Positions 19,041 through 26,556 of a DNA stretch of 64,000 bases are shown piece by piece; position 1 is the first letter of the stretch, and each line of letters starts with the position of its first letter. This DNA is from G965197005 sp965197005 (GTDB taxonomy: Bacteria > Pseudomonadota > Gammaproteobacteria > Pseudomonadales > Oceanobacteraceae): positions 2,647,418 through 2,711,417 of the forward strand of contig OZ239982.1 of the NCBI GenBank assembly GCA_965197005.1. Direction: 5' to 3'. Below the pieces are notes generated by a model. The model searched no databases and had not been told where the DNA came from. It saw only the letters and a list, made by a program, of their open reading frames with translations. The position numbers were made by a program, and so were the translations under genes.

Positions 19041-19640
19041 TTACATACGCACTTTGCTGTTTTTAACCAGTTTTTTGATTTTCTTTTGACCAAGCCAAAC
19101 CTTACGATTGTTTTTCATGCTAATCATATGTAAATCCACCTGATAGAGCATGACATACTTGCTGCCATTTTGATCTAAAATGGTATTAATCTCACCTTTT
19201 AGCATAAAATCAGCACCTGTTTCTTGCCCCATTGCATTGCGAGTTTCTTCGCTGGCATTTAGCTCTTGGTCTTCTCTTTCCTCACGCACTTCATCACGTT
19301 CCCCTTTGGCGGCAACAAAGTCCACACGTCCAGAGTTAACTAACGCCCGCTCCATATCAGCAACAAAGGTACGCACATTAATATGTTCATGGCTTAGGTT
19401 ACGCACCGTACCAACAATAACTGTAGGTTGGCGGCCATTTTTACGCACAAAGTTACTTAGCCAAGGGCGAGATAACGCATCTTGTATCATCTCCTCAGAG
19501 ACCAAACGTGAGTCTGTGTCGTTCCACTGACCACTTAAATCTACCGTCTCATTGACATCAATACGCTTAACACTGGTAGAGCAAGCGACTAATACAAGGC
19601 AGAGTGCAAATAGAGTGCTTAAAATTCGTAATAATTTCAT
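19041..19640 (-). CDS. LpoB-like lipoprotein (penicillin-binding protein activator family)
   Basis: Lipoprotein of 199 residues with lipobox LVLVACST and an AAAGGA ribosome binding site. The body follows the LpoB family order: VDLSGQWNDTDSRLV, then PTVIVGTVRNLSHEHINVRT, then ERALVNSGRVDFVA, then GADFMLKGEINTI. In E. coli LpoB activates PBP1b from the outer membrane. Here the gene sits inside a lipoprotein operon instead of near pbp genes, so a role in another envelope complex is equally possible. No specific symbol is assigned. Confidence 0.78.
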   Translation of the reverse strand: MKLLRILSTLFALCLVLVACSTSVKRIDVNETVDLSGQWNDTDSRLVSEEMIQDALSRPWLSNFVRKNGRQPTVIVGTVRNLSHEHINVRTFVADMERALVNSGRVDFVAAKGERDEVREEREDQELNASEETRNAMGQETGADFMLKGEINTILDQNGSKYVMLYQVDLHMISMKNNRKVWLGQKKIKKLVKNSKVRM

Positions 19641-19643
19641 ATT

Positions 19644-20201
19644 TTATTGTCCTTTTTGCGGTTTAGAGAAAATATCAGGATTGGCATCTAGGTATTGTTT
19701 AAACGCTTTACTTAAAGATTTAGAGCGTTTTAGGCTGTCTTCTACGGTTTTTAATTCAAGCTCTGCTAACGCATAAATATTGCCTGTTTTTTTATCTTTC
19801 CAAAAAGCACGAATACGAGAGCCAGTCATCAAAGTTGAGGTATTAAAACTGGTTTCAGAGGCAATATCAGCCTGTGCATCTGTATTGCCCTCTGCACCTG
19901 CGGCAACATCTTGTTGCACGCTCTCAACGGCTAAAGAAATCTCTCTGGCAAGAGCCGCACGAGCACGATTTGCCGCCATCGTTTTTTGTAGAGAAATATT
20001 CCCCATGGGTGCTGCCTGACCCACTTTACGAATGACCTTGCCATGCTCGCCTTTGGTGACCAACTCTTCGCCATTAACCCAATCAGGTGCACCAGAGACA
20101 CGCATGTCGCTTTCAAACGTGCGATGACTGCTACAAGCACTAACAATAAAGAGCGTAGCTAACAGTAAAACAGGGGTAAATAAATTACATTTTAGGTTCA
20201 T
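19644..20201 (-). CDS. LPP20 family lipoprotein (first gene of lipoprotein operon)
   Basis: Lipoprotein of 185 residues with lipobox LFIVSACSSH. The start is the ATG at 20201, with GGAG six bases upstream; an ATG at 20213 overlaps that site. APDWVNGEELVTKGEHGKVI and TMAANRARAALAREISLAVE are the LPP20 core: the W-V/I entry, then the Ala/Arg helix. It is separated by 3 bases from the LpoB-like gene. It is the promoter-proximal gene of the five-gene cluster. Members of this family include FlgP of Vibrio, but the other Flg-O/T partners are absent here. Confidence 0.75.
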   Translation of the reverse strand: MNLKCNLFTPVLLLATLFIVSACSSHRTFESDMRVSGAPDWVNGEELVTKGEHGKVIRKVGQAAPMGNISLQKTMAANRARAALAREISLAVESVQQDVAAGAEGNTDAQADIASETSFNTSTLMTGSRIRAFWKDKKTGNIYALAELELKTVEDSLKRSKSLSKAFKQYLDANPDIFSKPQKGQ

Positions 20202-20327
20202 AAGGAACTCCATTTAAAAGATAAATAAAATTGTGAGGCAGGTATAACAGGTTTTAAAAAAAAGATAAAGTTCCCATAGGGATTAATCGTATAGTTAGGT
20301 AATTCCATTGTAGCTTTAAGCAGGAGT

Positions 20328-20343
20328 TGCAAAGGTATTGCCT
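20328..20343 (-). promoter_or_regulatory. weak sigma-54-like site upstream of the lipoprotein operon
   Basis: On the minus strand it reads AGGCAATACCTTTGCA, with GG and GC separated by 10 bases. It matches about 9 of 12 fixed consensus positions, and the first T is missing. The leader to the first start codon would be about 115 bases. It may be a chance match. Confidence 0.22.
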
Positions 20344-20376
20344 GTTAAATAGCGTACAGGGTCTTATATGATAGAT

Positions 20377-20404
20377 ACAAAAAAGGCAGGTTTAACCCTG
20401 CCTT
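20377..20404 (-). terminator. rho-independent terminator after the HmuY-like pair
   Basis: A perfect 8 bp stem (AAGGCAGG with CCTGCCTT) and a 6-base loop are followed on the minus strand by TTTTGT. It lies 20 bases past the stop of the HmuY-like gene that ends at 20424. Confidence 0.8.
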
Positions 20405-20423
20405 AAATTACATCAACTTAATA

Positions 20424-21707
20424 TTAATTAAGCTCAGCATAGCGTAAATAAATATGACCACTGGCGGCCTTTCCGTCTTGACCGTAGTTGCCTAAAAATT
20501 GTACTTTGTAGGTTTTGTCACCATCTTTAATTAGATACACCGTAAAATTGGGTGTCATTTTATGCAGACCATAAACCCCATATTGAAACGGTCCAAAATC
20601 CCCTGGTGCGGACAATGCACCCTTGGCTTTATCTACAAAATATTTATACACCTGTGAGGTGTCTGTTGGATTGGTCACATCCTCTAGCGGCTTTTGTAGC
20701 ACGCCCAAGGCAGCATCACCAGGTCCTGAAACACTGCTATTAACCTGAATGCTCCAAATACGCTCATGGCTCAATGGGCTTACTCTGCCATAGTCGTTTA
20801 CACTTAATTCCCAGTCATCGTTGCCTGTGACTTCGGTATTGGAGTCTAAATCCCAATATGCTCGTCTGCCCTTAAAGTTTAAAGCAGGGGAGTTTGTCCA
20901 CTCACTAGCAAATGATTGGGAGTTGTGGTCGTAGCGTTTAGACTTAAAGACCACTTCTTTTTTACCAAAAATAGCAAAGTTAACTTGCGCCACCTTTACT
21001 TTAGCGTACTGATAAAGGCCATTGCCGTCCGCTTTTGCCGAACGGACCAACCAACCGTTGGTGTCTGCTTTTTTAGCAGAAAAAGCAGGTATAGGAGTAA
21101 TGCCTGAAAAAGTTAATTTAAGCCAGTGGTCTCTTTTTATCAGGGAATTTAAAGTATCCTCTTTAAATTCATGAGGCATACAGGCCCATTTATTAACACG
21201 ATTAAAATCTGCTAAGGTGCTTTCAGGTGTCAGTTTTTCAAACTCTTTTTTTATGGGTATGCCTGCTTTGGTAAATAGTTTTTTTTGATAACTCTTGGCG
21301 ATACAGCCTTTTACATCACCTGCTCCAGAGACACCACCGTTGACAGCAAAGCCACGATATTTTTGATAACCAATATGCCAAGCATCATTTTTAGTAACGG
21401 TATGACCTGAGGATAAATCAAATACAACCTCTTTGTGTACTTGCACACACAGTTTGCTAGAGGCATCAAATACCGCATAGCTATTTCTTGGGTCATTAGC
21501 AGGGTTGCTTATGCTATTGTTTGATGTTGTAGCAGGCGATGTAGGGTTGCAGTTGGTATTATTTGCATTGCTGGCACTACTTGAGTTGTTGGAGCTATTT
21601 GTGGTGTTTGCCGCATCTTTTGTTGTGGCATTACCACCGCCACAGGCTGTTAGTAATACTGATAGAGTGAAACAGCTTAAAATAGAAAATTGTTGTGTAA
21701 ATTGCAT
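20424..21707 (-). CDS. HmuY-like putative heme-binding lipoprotein, copy 2
   Basis: Lipoprotein of 427 residues. It starts at the ATG 21707 behind AAGGAGAG and has lipobox LLTACGGG. A Ser/Asn/Thr-rich linker of about 50 residues precedes two HmuY-like segments. The first contains DLSSGHTVTKNDAWHIGYQK and NGGVSGAGD; the second contains YWDLDSNTEVTGNDDWELSV and NSSVSGPGD. The W-[HED]-[IL] after an N-D pair and the later N-S-G-x-S-G are the HmuY family hallmarks. HmuY proteins capture heme at the cell surface. Heme ligands cannot be fixed from sequence. It is a close paralogue of the next upstream gene, which lacks the long linker. Confidence 0.65.
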   Translation of the reverse strand: MQFTQQFSILSCFTLSVLLTACGGGNATTKDAANTTNSSNNSSSASNANNTNCNPTSPATTSNNSISNPANDPRNSYAVFDASSKLCVQVHKEVVFDLSSGHTVTKNDAWHIGYQKYRGFAVNGGVSGAGDVKGCIAKSYQKKLFTKAGIPIKKEFEKLTPESTLADFNRVNKWACMPHEFKEDTLNSLIKRDHWLKLTFSGITPIPAFSAKKADTNGWLVRSAKADGNGLYQYAKVKVAQVNFAIFGKKEVVFKSKRYDHNSQSFASEWTNSPALNFKGRRAYWDLDSNTEVTGNDDWELSVNDYGRVSPLSHERIWSIQVNSSVSGPGDAALGVLQKPLEDVTNPTDTSQVYKYFVDKAKGALSAPGDFGPFQYGVYGLHKMTPNFTVYLIKDGDKTYKVQFLGNYGQDGKAASGHIYLRYAELN

Positions 21708-21780
21708 AGGGCTCTCCTTAATTAGGCTTAACACAAAAAGTGATATAGGAATAAGTCATCAAATGACGATATGAATTGAA

Positions 21781-21804
21781 AGGCACTTATAAAAATAAGT
21801 GCCT
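21781..21804 (-). terminator. hairpin between the two HmuY-like genes
   Basis: A perfect 10 bp inverted repeat (AGGCACTTAT with ATAAGTGCCT) with an AAAA loop lies 17 bases past the stop of the upstream HmuY-like gene. The following minus-strand bases TTTCAATTC make a weak U tract. It may be a partial terminator or an mRNA-processing stem. Confidence 0.65.
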
Positions 21805-21821
21805 ATTTAAATAAAATTGGA

Positions 21822-22916
21822 TTAATCAATAATTTCTTGATAACGGATATACAGATTGCCACTGGCAGCGTTACCGTCTTTGCCATAGTTATTGAGCACC
21901 TGCATTTTGTAAATTTTGCTTCCATCTTTAAATAGATAAGTACTAAAATTAGGTGTCATTTTATGACCTCCATAAGCACCATACTGTAAAGGACCATAGT
22001 TGCCGGGGGCTTGTAGCGCACCTTTTGCACCATCAACAAAGTATTTATAGACTTGTTTTGTATCTGTGGGGTTTGTGATGCTATTTAATGGTTTTAGCAA
22101 CACCCCTACAGCAGCCTTGCCCGTGCCAGATACACTGCTATTAAGTTGAATGTCCCAGCTCATGCCATTTTTAACAATGCTTAAATCCCAGTTGTCGTTG
22201 GCGGTAACTTTTGTATTGTCTTCTAAATTCCAATACACACGTTCAGTGGTAAAGTCAAGTTCAGGAGAGGTTCTATCTGTACCAAAATCAGCAGAACCTT
22301 CGTTATATAAATTCGATTTTAATACAATCGCTCGTTTAGCTGGGCTTGGTGTGTAGGTAACCGTTTTAACGCTGACTTTTGCGTAGGCATAATTCCCTGC
22401 CGTCTCTTTACTGGCAGAACGAACAATCCAACCATTGCCAGCTTTTGCTGTAAACGTAGGTGCGCCTGAGGCGTAGTCTGCAACTAACCAGTCTTTCATG
22501 GCGATGGCTGTTTTTAAGCTGTCTTGTTTAAAATCACTACAACTGCTTTTGTTTACGGCATTAAAGTCTGCAAGGGTATTTTTAGAGGTCAGTTTTTTAA
22601 ATTCAGCTTTAATCGGTCTGTTTGTTGCCGTATAAAGCTGAGGGTAGTGTTTGGCATTACAGCCTGTAATGCTGCCAGTGCCAGAGATACCACTGTTGAC
22701 AATAAAGCCCCGATATTTTTTATAACCAATATGCCAAGCATCGCTTTTATTGACGCTATGCCCTGATGCAAGGTCTAGGAATGCTTCATCTGTGCTGGCA
22801 TTTAAGGTTACATAGCTGGCATTGTCTTTGGTTGTATCGCTACTACCACCGCCACAGCCTACAATGAGGCTTGATAATGCTAGGCAAGTTATTAAGGTTA
22901 GGGTTGAGTTTTGCAT
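21822..22916 (-). CDS. HmuY-like putative heme-binding lipoprotein, copy 1
   Basis: Lipoprotein of 364 residues with lipobox LIVGCGGG. It has the same two-segment build as its downstream paralogue: DLASGHSVNKSDAWHIGYKK with NSGISGTGS, then YWNLEDNTKVTANDNWDLSI with NSSVSGTGK. The last 100 residues (TNPTDTKQVYKYFVDGAKGA, then HKMTPNFSTYLFKDGSKIY) are nearly the same in both. An AGGAG ribosome binding site is present. It lies 35 bases after the flavodoxin-like gene, so the two are probably cotranscribed. No TonB-dependent receptor gene is in this window. Confidence 0.65.
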   Translation of the reverse strand: MQNSTLTLITCLALSSLIVGCGGGSSDTTKDNASYVTLNASTDEAFLDLASGHSVNKSDAWHIGYKKYRGFIVNSGISGTGSITGCNAKHYPQLYTATNRPIKAEFKKLTSKNTLADFNAVNKSSCSDFKQDSLKTAIAMKDWLVADYASGAPTFTAKAGNGWIVRSASKETAGNYAYAKVSVKTVTYTPSPAKRAIVLKSNLYNEGSADFGTDRTSPELDFTTERVYWNLEDNTKVTANDNWDLSIVKNGMSWDIQLNSSVSGTGKAAVGVLLKPLNSITNPTDTKQVYKYFVDGAKGALQAPGNYGPLQYGAYGGHKMTPNFSTYLFKDGSKIYKMQVLNNYGKDGNAASGNLYIRYQEIID

Positions 22917-22951
22917 GGTCTTTCTCCTGTAAGGTGATTTATAAAAGTCGG

Positions 22952-23464
22952 TTATGCAATTTTTTGGTTGTTACCTATCAGTGCGGACTGTAGACAGAGC
23001 AACCATTCATCTAGGGCGCGCTCTTTTGGGAGCGTATTGCAGTTGCCTGCTAGTTGAATTAGGTTGGGCTTAAGATGTTGCGTATGGGGTTTGAGGTTTA
23101 AAATGCGTGCACCTTTATTAGCAAGGGCTTGGTGAATTTGCTCATCGCCTGCAAAAAATAAATTGTCTGCTTGGGCGGCACTAAAATGACAACGGTGGCA
23201 AGCACCAAAATGGGCAACTTGTTTGGCAAAAAAACTGAAATCTTCAAGGGCAGGGTAAAGGTCTTCAATATCTACTTTTAGCCCTTTAAATCCACATACG
23301 GGCGCACCCAATAGCAGAGTGTTAAAGTGCTGAATGTCTTCTGCAACTAAGTTGTTTATATCAAACAGCTCAACAATCGCCCAGTCGCATTGCTCTTGGA
23401 TACGATAAGCTGTGTCCTCTATGGGTTTGGAGTCTGATGTATATAATAATGCAATGCGTTGCAT
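22952..23464 (-). CDS. flavodoxin-like protein with atypical phosphate loop
   Basis: A 170-residue protein with the alternating strand and helix pattern of a flavodoxin: RIALLYTSDSKPIEDTAYRI, ELFDINNLVAEDIQHFNTLL, LLGAPVCGFKGLKVDIEDLY, and KQVAHFGACHRCHFSA. The usual T/S-x-T-G-x-T phosphate-binding loop is replaced by TSDSKPIED, so FMN binding is uncertain. GACHRCHF contributes two cysteines and two histidines near the usual FMN isoalloxazine side. Position ahead of two HmuY-like genes suggests a role in iron or heme handling. That is inference from context. Confidence 0.62.
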   Translation of the reverse strand: MQRIALLYTSDSKPIEDTAYRIQEQCDWAIVELFDINNLVAEDIQHFNTLLLGAPVCGFKGLKVDIEDLYPALEDFSFFAKQVAHFGACHRCHFSAAQADNLFFAGDEQIHQALANKGARILNLKPHTQHLKPNLIQLAGNCNTLPKERALDEWLLCLQSALIGNNQKIA

Positions 23465-23564
23465 GCTTTATTCCTTGAAAACAACCATAACTATAAGCAT
23501 CAACCAGACTTGCTATATACATTATATGCCCGCAAGTCTAATTGCGTCTTAGACCTATTCAGGC

Positions 23565-23593
23565 ATTTTAATATGAATTGTTATTGTTTTCAA
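23565..23593 (-). promoter_or_regulatory. candidate sigma-70 promoter with Fur-like AT-rich overlap
   Basis: On the minus strand TTGAAA and TAAAAT are separated by 17 bases, with a start point expected about 95 bases before the flavodoxin-like gene. The spacer GAAAACAATAACAATTC partly resembles two adjacent Fur hexamers. The Fur match is imperfect and offered only as a candidate. Confidence 0.38.
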
Positions 23594-23697
23594 TATTTGA
23601 ATTGATTAAATCTCAATTTTATAAAAATTATCGAATTTATTTAGAGTTTATTTTATTAAATACCAAGGGCGCATGAGCTGGCAAAGAGGTCAAAAGG

Positions 23698-23961
23698 TTA
23701 TTTATCTTTTTGTAGCCATAAATAAAAGCGTAAAAAGCTCAAACAGATATAGCCAAAAGCGGCAATGAGCGCACCAATTACAACTAAGATTAAAGCAACG
23801 ATAACCGTTGCTTCTTGCTGTATGGACGGTGTTTGTGCATTCATTAAAAAAATCAGTAACATGCCTAAGAAAAAAAGCCCCGCACCTGCAAGAAAAATAA
23901 TTAGATTTTGCTTGTGCATACTACCACGCTGCAGCAACCATTGTTTTAGTTTTAAATTCAT
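23698..23961 (-). CDS. small membrane protein, two predicted transmembrane helices
   Basis: An 87-residue protein with two hydrophobic helices at about residues 18-40 and 50-76, short polar ends and a basic C-terminus (WLQKDK). I do not recognise a family. It is preceded by the 5-formyltetrahydrofolate cyclo-ligase gene on the same strand, with 60 bases between. Its length, plausible topology and codon use resemble a real gene, but nothing further can be said. Confidence 0.5.
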   Translation of the reverse strand: MNLKLKQWLLQRGSMHKQNLIIFLAGAGLFFLGMLLIFLMNAQTPSIQQEATVIVALILVVIGALIAAFGYICLSFLRFYLWLQKDK

Positions 23962-24024
23962 ATCATGCTCGTTGTTTTAGGTGTTTGATAGCATAAAAAA
24001 AGTGCTGGTAAAAAAGCAAGTGAT

Positions 24025-24651
24025 TTAATTGTGTATGACATTTTGAGTATAAATTTGTGCGTCACTTACTATGTAATTTAATGGGTTATCCCATTTTTCT
24101 GTGGGCAGCGCAACGCATTTTTGCCACTCATAGGCTAGACCTATGCTGGTTGGTAAGCGTGCTTTGCTTGCCTTGGCAAAGGCTCTGTCATAAAAACCAC
24201 CGCCCATGCCTAAGCGTTGTCGTTGAGTATTAAAGCCTACTAAAGGGGTAAGAATAAGCCCAATGCTAAATGCGGGCACGCAGTGTTTATAGTTAAAAAT
24301 GGGTTGTTGCATGCCTAATTGATGTGTTTTTAATTGGGTGTTTGGCATAAGCCGCATAAAGCGCATACAGTGCGGGCGAACGGGGTCAATAACTGGTACA
24401 AAACAAGCTCTTTGACGTTGCTGTAAATCTTTAATGATGGGGGTTGTGGGTAATTCGCCATAGGCATTTATATATAGTGCAACTCGCTTTGCAAATTGAT
24501 AATTAGGCACGCTCTTGAGTTTTTTTATGACCTGTAAGCTGGCTTGTTGCTGTTGCTTATGGGTTAGTTGACGGCGTTGTTGTTTAAGTTTGGTACGTAG
24601 CTGCTGTTTGTTTTGTTGAGAGAAAGTAGAAGTGGCTAAATGAGATGGCAT
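24025..24651 (-). CDS. ygfA: 5-formyltetrahydrofolate cyclo-ligase
   Basis: Converts 5-formyl-THF to 5,10-methenyl-THF using ATP. It is 208 residues and starts with a basic helix (LRTKLKQQRRQLTHKQQQQA). The hallmark RLGMGGGFYDRAF lies in the C-terminal half. The family's Y/INxYGELPTTPI segment is present. The gene lies directly downstream of 6S RNA on the same strand, as in many gammaproteobacteria, so it may be read through from the ssrS promoter. Confidence 0.92.
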   Translation of the reverse strand: MPSHLATSTFSQQNKQQLRTKLKQQRRQLTHKQQQQASLQVIKKLKSVPNYQFAKRVALYINAYGELPTTPIIKDLQQRQRACFVPVIDPVRPHCMRFMRLMPNTQLKTHQLGMQQPIFNYKHCVPAFSIGLILTPLVGFNTQRQRLGMGGGFYDRAFAKASKARLPTSIGLAYEWQKCVALPTEKWDNPLNYIVSDAQIYTQNVIHN

Positions 24652-24657
24652 GAATAT

Positions 24658-24832
24658 TTGTTCCCCGTCGTGCCGCTGTAAAAATAAAGCCCTTGAACCG
24701 ACAGTTCAAGGTGGAAGGCGATACTGTATTTTAGGCTTTCCGTCAAGCGGACATGCTCACCATACAGGTTAAGCCCCCCTGGGTTGTTAGCATCGGCTCG
24801 GTCTTTATAAACTGGCAAGCACCCCAGGGAAC
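24658..24832 (-). ncRNA. ssrS: 6S RNA
   Basis: The minus strand shows the 6S RNA layout over about 175 nt. The ends pair (GTTCCC near 24832 with GGGAAC near 24659). The conserved GGTGAGCATG and AAGCCTAAAATACAG segments agree with E. coli 6S as remembered. A stem CCTTGAAC-(TGTC)-GGTTCAAGG lies in the 3' part. The central region has the CCCAGGGGGG block facing the promoter-mimic bubble. 6S RNA sequesters the sigma-70 holoenzyme. It sits just upstream of ygfA, its usual place. The exact ends are inferred from terminal pairing and the promoter. A 60-codon frame inside it is not treated as a gene. Confidence 0.9.
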
Positions 24833-24838
24833 ACTTTT

Positions 24839-24865
24839 AGTATAGCAAAAATAACGCCCTTGCAA
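24839..24865 (-). promoter_or_regulatory. ssrS sigma-70 promoter
   Basis: The minus strand has TTGCAA (24865-24860) and TATACT (24844-24839), with a 15-base spacer that becomes 16 if the -35 is read as TTTGCA. The predicted start falls about 7 bases downstream, where the 6S 5' arm begins. The -35 and spacer lie inside the 3' arm of the terminator of the preceding lipoprotein gene. Confidence 0.65.
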
Positions 24866-24907
24866 AGCCTAACTACAATTTGTTACATGCTTGGCGACAA
24901 GGGCGTT
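24846..24907 (-). terminator. long-loop terminator of the lipoprotein gene, overlapping the ssrS promoter
   Basis: On the minus strand AACGCCCTTG (24907-24898) pairs perfectly with CAAGGGCGTT (24862-24853), followed by ATTTTTG. The 35-base loop contains an inner AAGC/GCTT pairing. It lies 11 bases past the stop of the lipoprotein gene ending at 24918. Confidence 0.65.
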
Positions 24908-24917
24908 GTATGGTGTT

Positions 24918-25712
24918 TTAGGGTTTAAACATTGGCAACATAAATATGAATTTATTATTGCCTGTAAATACACTCATACTTTTATCATTCTCAAATATTG
25001 CGATGCCTTTGTGTGTGCCATTAAACTTCGTTTTATTAGCTTCACTACAGCCGCTTACATTTACCGTGGCACTATAGAGGTTTTTGCTGGTATTAATTAA
25101 AGTAAGGCTGCCTTTAACCACACAGTCAGTGCCAACTTCGGTCACTGTAAATGTACCGTCTGCCTTGCCTTGCATGCGTATTTTAGAATCTGCGGGGTCA
25201 GAAGCATATTCATTCCAGTTGCCTGCTAACTTAGCAAGGCTTGACGGGCGTAAATAGGGTTTTTGTTCTTTAGCTTTTTTTGTAAAAGTTAAGGTGCCGC
25301 TATATTCAGAATTAGCACCTTTGTAGTTAAGCTCAAATTGAGTATTGCTGGCTAAGCTGCCACTAACGCTAACTTTGCGTGCTGGTTTTTTTGCTTCCCA
25401 TGTAGGATACAACAGACCTGTGATGCTTAGATTGTTGTCTTTTATGCTTAGCTTGCCAAGAATGGACGCTTGCTTAGGCGTATTTATATGCACTAAAACC
25501 TGTCCATTTTCGGCAAGTATAAAGGTACTTTTTTTATTTTTATCTGCTTGGTCATCAGACCAAATGCCATCAAGTTGTTTGTTTAGAATTTGTTTTTGTG
25601 TGGCGGTATCGGCTTGGGTGCTATTGCCTCCACTTTGCTTGCCTTTGCTTTCGCCACCACAGGCGGCAAGTAGGCTTATAAATAATAAGCTCGTTAGTAG
25701 TTTTATTTGCAT
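24918..25712 (-). CDS. hypothetical lipoprotein between zapA and 6S RNA
   Basis: A lipoprotein of 264 residues, with the start at the ATG 25712 behind AAAAGG and a lipobox LLAACGGE. A frame reaching 25760 would add 16 polar residues before the signal peptide. A Gly/Ser/Gln linker follows the cysteine. The body is beta-rich with repeated strand pairs (LSIKDNNLSITGLLYPTW, FELNYKGANSEYSGTLTF) and a C-terminal pair of cysteines (DCVVKGSLTL, VSGCSEANK). I do not recognise the family. It interrupts the usual zapA-ssrS neighbourhood and carries its own terminator. This looks like an insertion. Confidence 0.7.
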   Translation of the reverse strand: MQIKLLTSLLFISLLAACGGESKGKQSGGNSTQADTATQKQILNKQLDGIWSDDQADKNKKSTFILAENGQVLVHINTPKQASILGKLSIKDNNLSITGLLYPTWEAKKPARKVSVSGSLASNTQFELNYKGANSEYSGTLTFTKKAKEQKPYLRPSSLAKLAGNWNEYASDPADSKIRMQGKADGTFTVTEVGTDCVVKGSLTLINTSKNLYSATVNVSGCSEANKTKFNGTHKGIAIFENDKSMSVFTGNNKFIFMLPMFKP

Positions 25713-25882
25713 GATAGATACCTTTTTTAGTTGGTTTTTATTGACTATATGGTCAATCAATTAAGTCTAGCATTAACTACAAAAAAAGTATCTAATTGCT
25801 TTGTAAATAAATGGTATTTTTTTATGTCTATCTGTTTGGTTGTGTTATTTATTTTTCGCCAAAGCAAAAGAGGGGGTTAAGG

Positions 25883-26194
25883 TTATAGCTCAAGCTGTCT
25901 CTCTTGCTCCATGACCATTTCAAGTTTGTGCTGTATGTCAGATAAGGCAGCGTCACAGCTGTGTTGTGTGCGTTCCATCTCTTGCATTTGTTGCACAATG
26001 TTAAGTGCGGCAATGACGGCAATGGCATCAACGCCCATTATCTTGCCTGAATTTTTGCTGCTTGCTCGTAGTTCTTTCATGCGCTTGTCTAAAAAATGGG
26101 CAGCTTGGAGTAGCTCGTCTTGTTTGTCTTCAGGGCATTTAATGCGATAGTCACGTTCTAAAATTGAGAGGTTTAGTGTTTTTGCATCACTCAT
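25883..26194 (-). CDS. zapA: cell division protein ZapA
   Basis: Promotes FtsZ protofilament bundling at the division ring. It is 103 residues: an N-terminal strand-helix-strand domain (LNLSILERDYRIKCPEDKQD, then LLQAAHFLDKRMKELR) and a C-terminal coiled coil of about 50 residues (VIAALNIVQQMQEMER). The start is the ATG behind TTGGAG. It overlaps the upstream coiled-coil gene by 8 bases, a common arrangement. Confidence 0.9.
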   Translation of the reverse strand: MSDAKTLNLSILERDYRIKCPEDKQDELLQAAHFLDKRMKELRASSKNSGKIMGVDAIAVIAALNIVQQMQEMERTQHSCDAALSDIQHKLEMVMEQERQLEL

Positions 26195-26399
26195 TTGGCT
26201 GCTCCAATGTTTTTAGGCGTTCAATCATTTCTTTAATCTTTAAACGTGCTGCTTCATTTTGTTGCAGCAGTTTAATGCGTTCGGTCTGCCAGTTTACTTC
26301 TGCTACTCGCAAGGCTTTGTTTTGTTCTTGCATATCGTGATACAGCGTTAAGAGTGTATCTATTTTTGCGCTGAGTTTTTGTATTTTGCTCAAGTCCAT
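26187..26399 (-). CDS. ZapA-adjacent small coiled-coil protein (TIGR02449-like)
   Basis: A 70-residue protein that is almost entirely coiled coil: IQKLSAKIDTLLTLYHDMQE, then LLQQNEAARLKIKEMIERLK. Genes of this type directly precede zapA in many gammaproteobacteria, where they are annotated as TIGR02449. A division-related role resembling ZapB is plausible. The 8-base overlap with zapA suggests coupled translation. Confidence 0.78.
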   Translation of the reverse strand: MDLSKIQKLSAKIDTLLTLYHDMQEQNKALRVAEVNWQTERIKLLQQNEAARLKIKEMIERLKTLEQPNE

Positions 26400-26556
26400 A
26401 GGTTTTCAACTGAATAATAAAAAGCACAAAATACTATATTAAAGTCTTGGTTTAAAGCATTATCAGATAAAATTTATAGACTACTCCCCAAGCTGTAAAA
26501 GCTGGAGTACAATGTTTGCCAGATTTATTTTTATAAATAGCTAAAGGATTATTCCC

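Noticed and set aside
24636..24818. A 60-codon reading frame on the minus strand upstream of ygfA
   Set aside because: It lies almost wholly inside the conserved 6S RNA sequence, and its residues reflect RNA stems, not a protein family.
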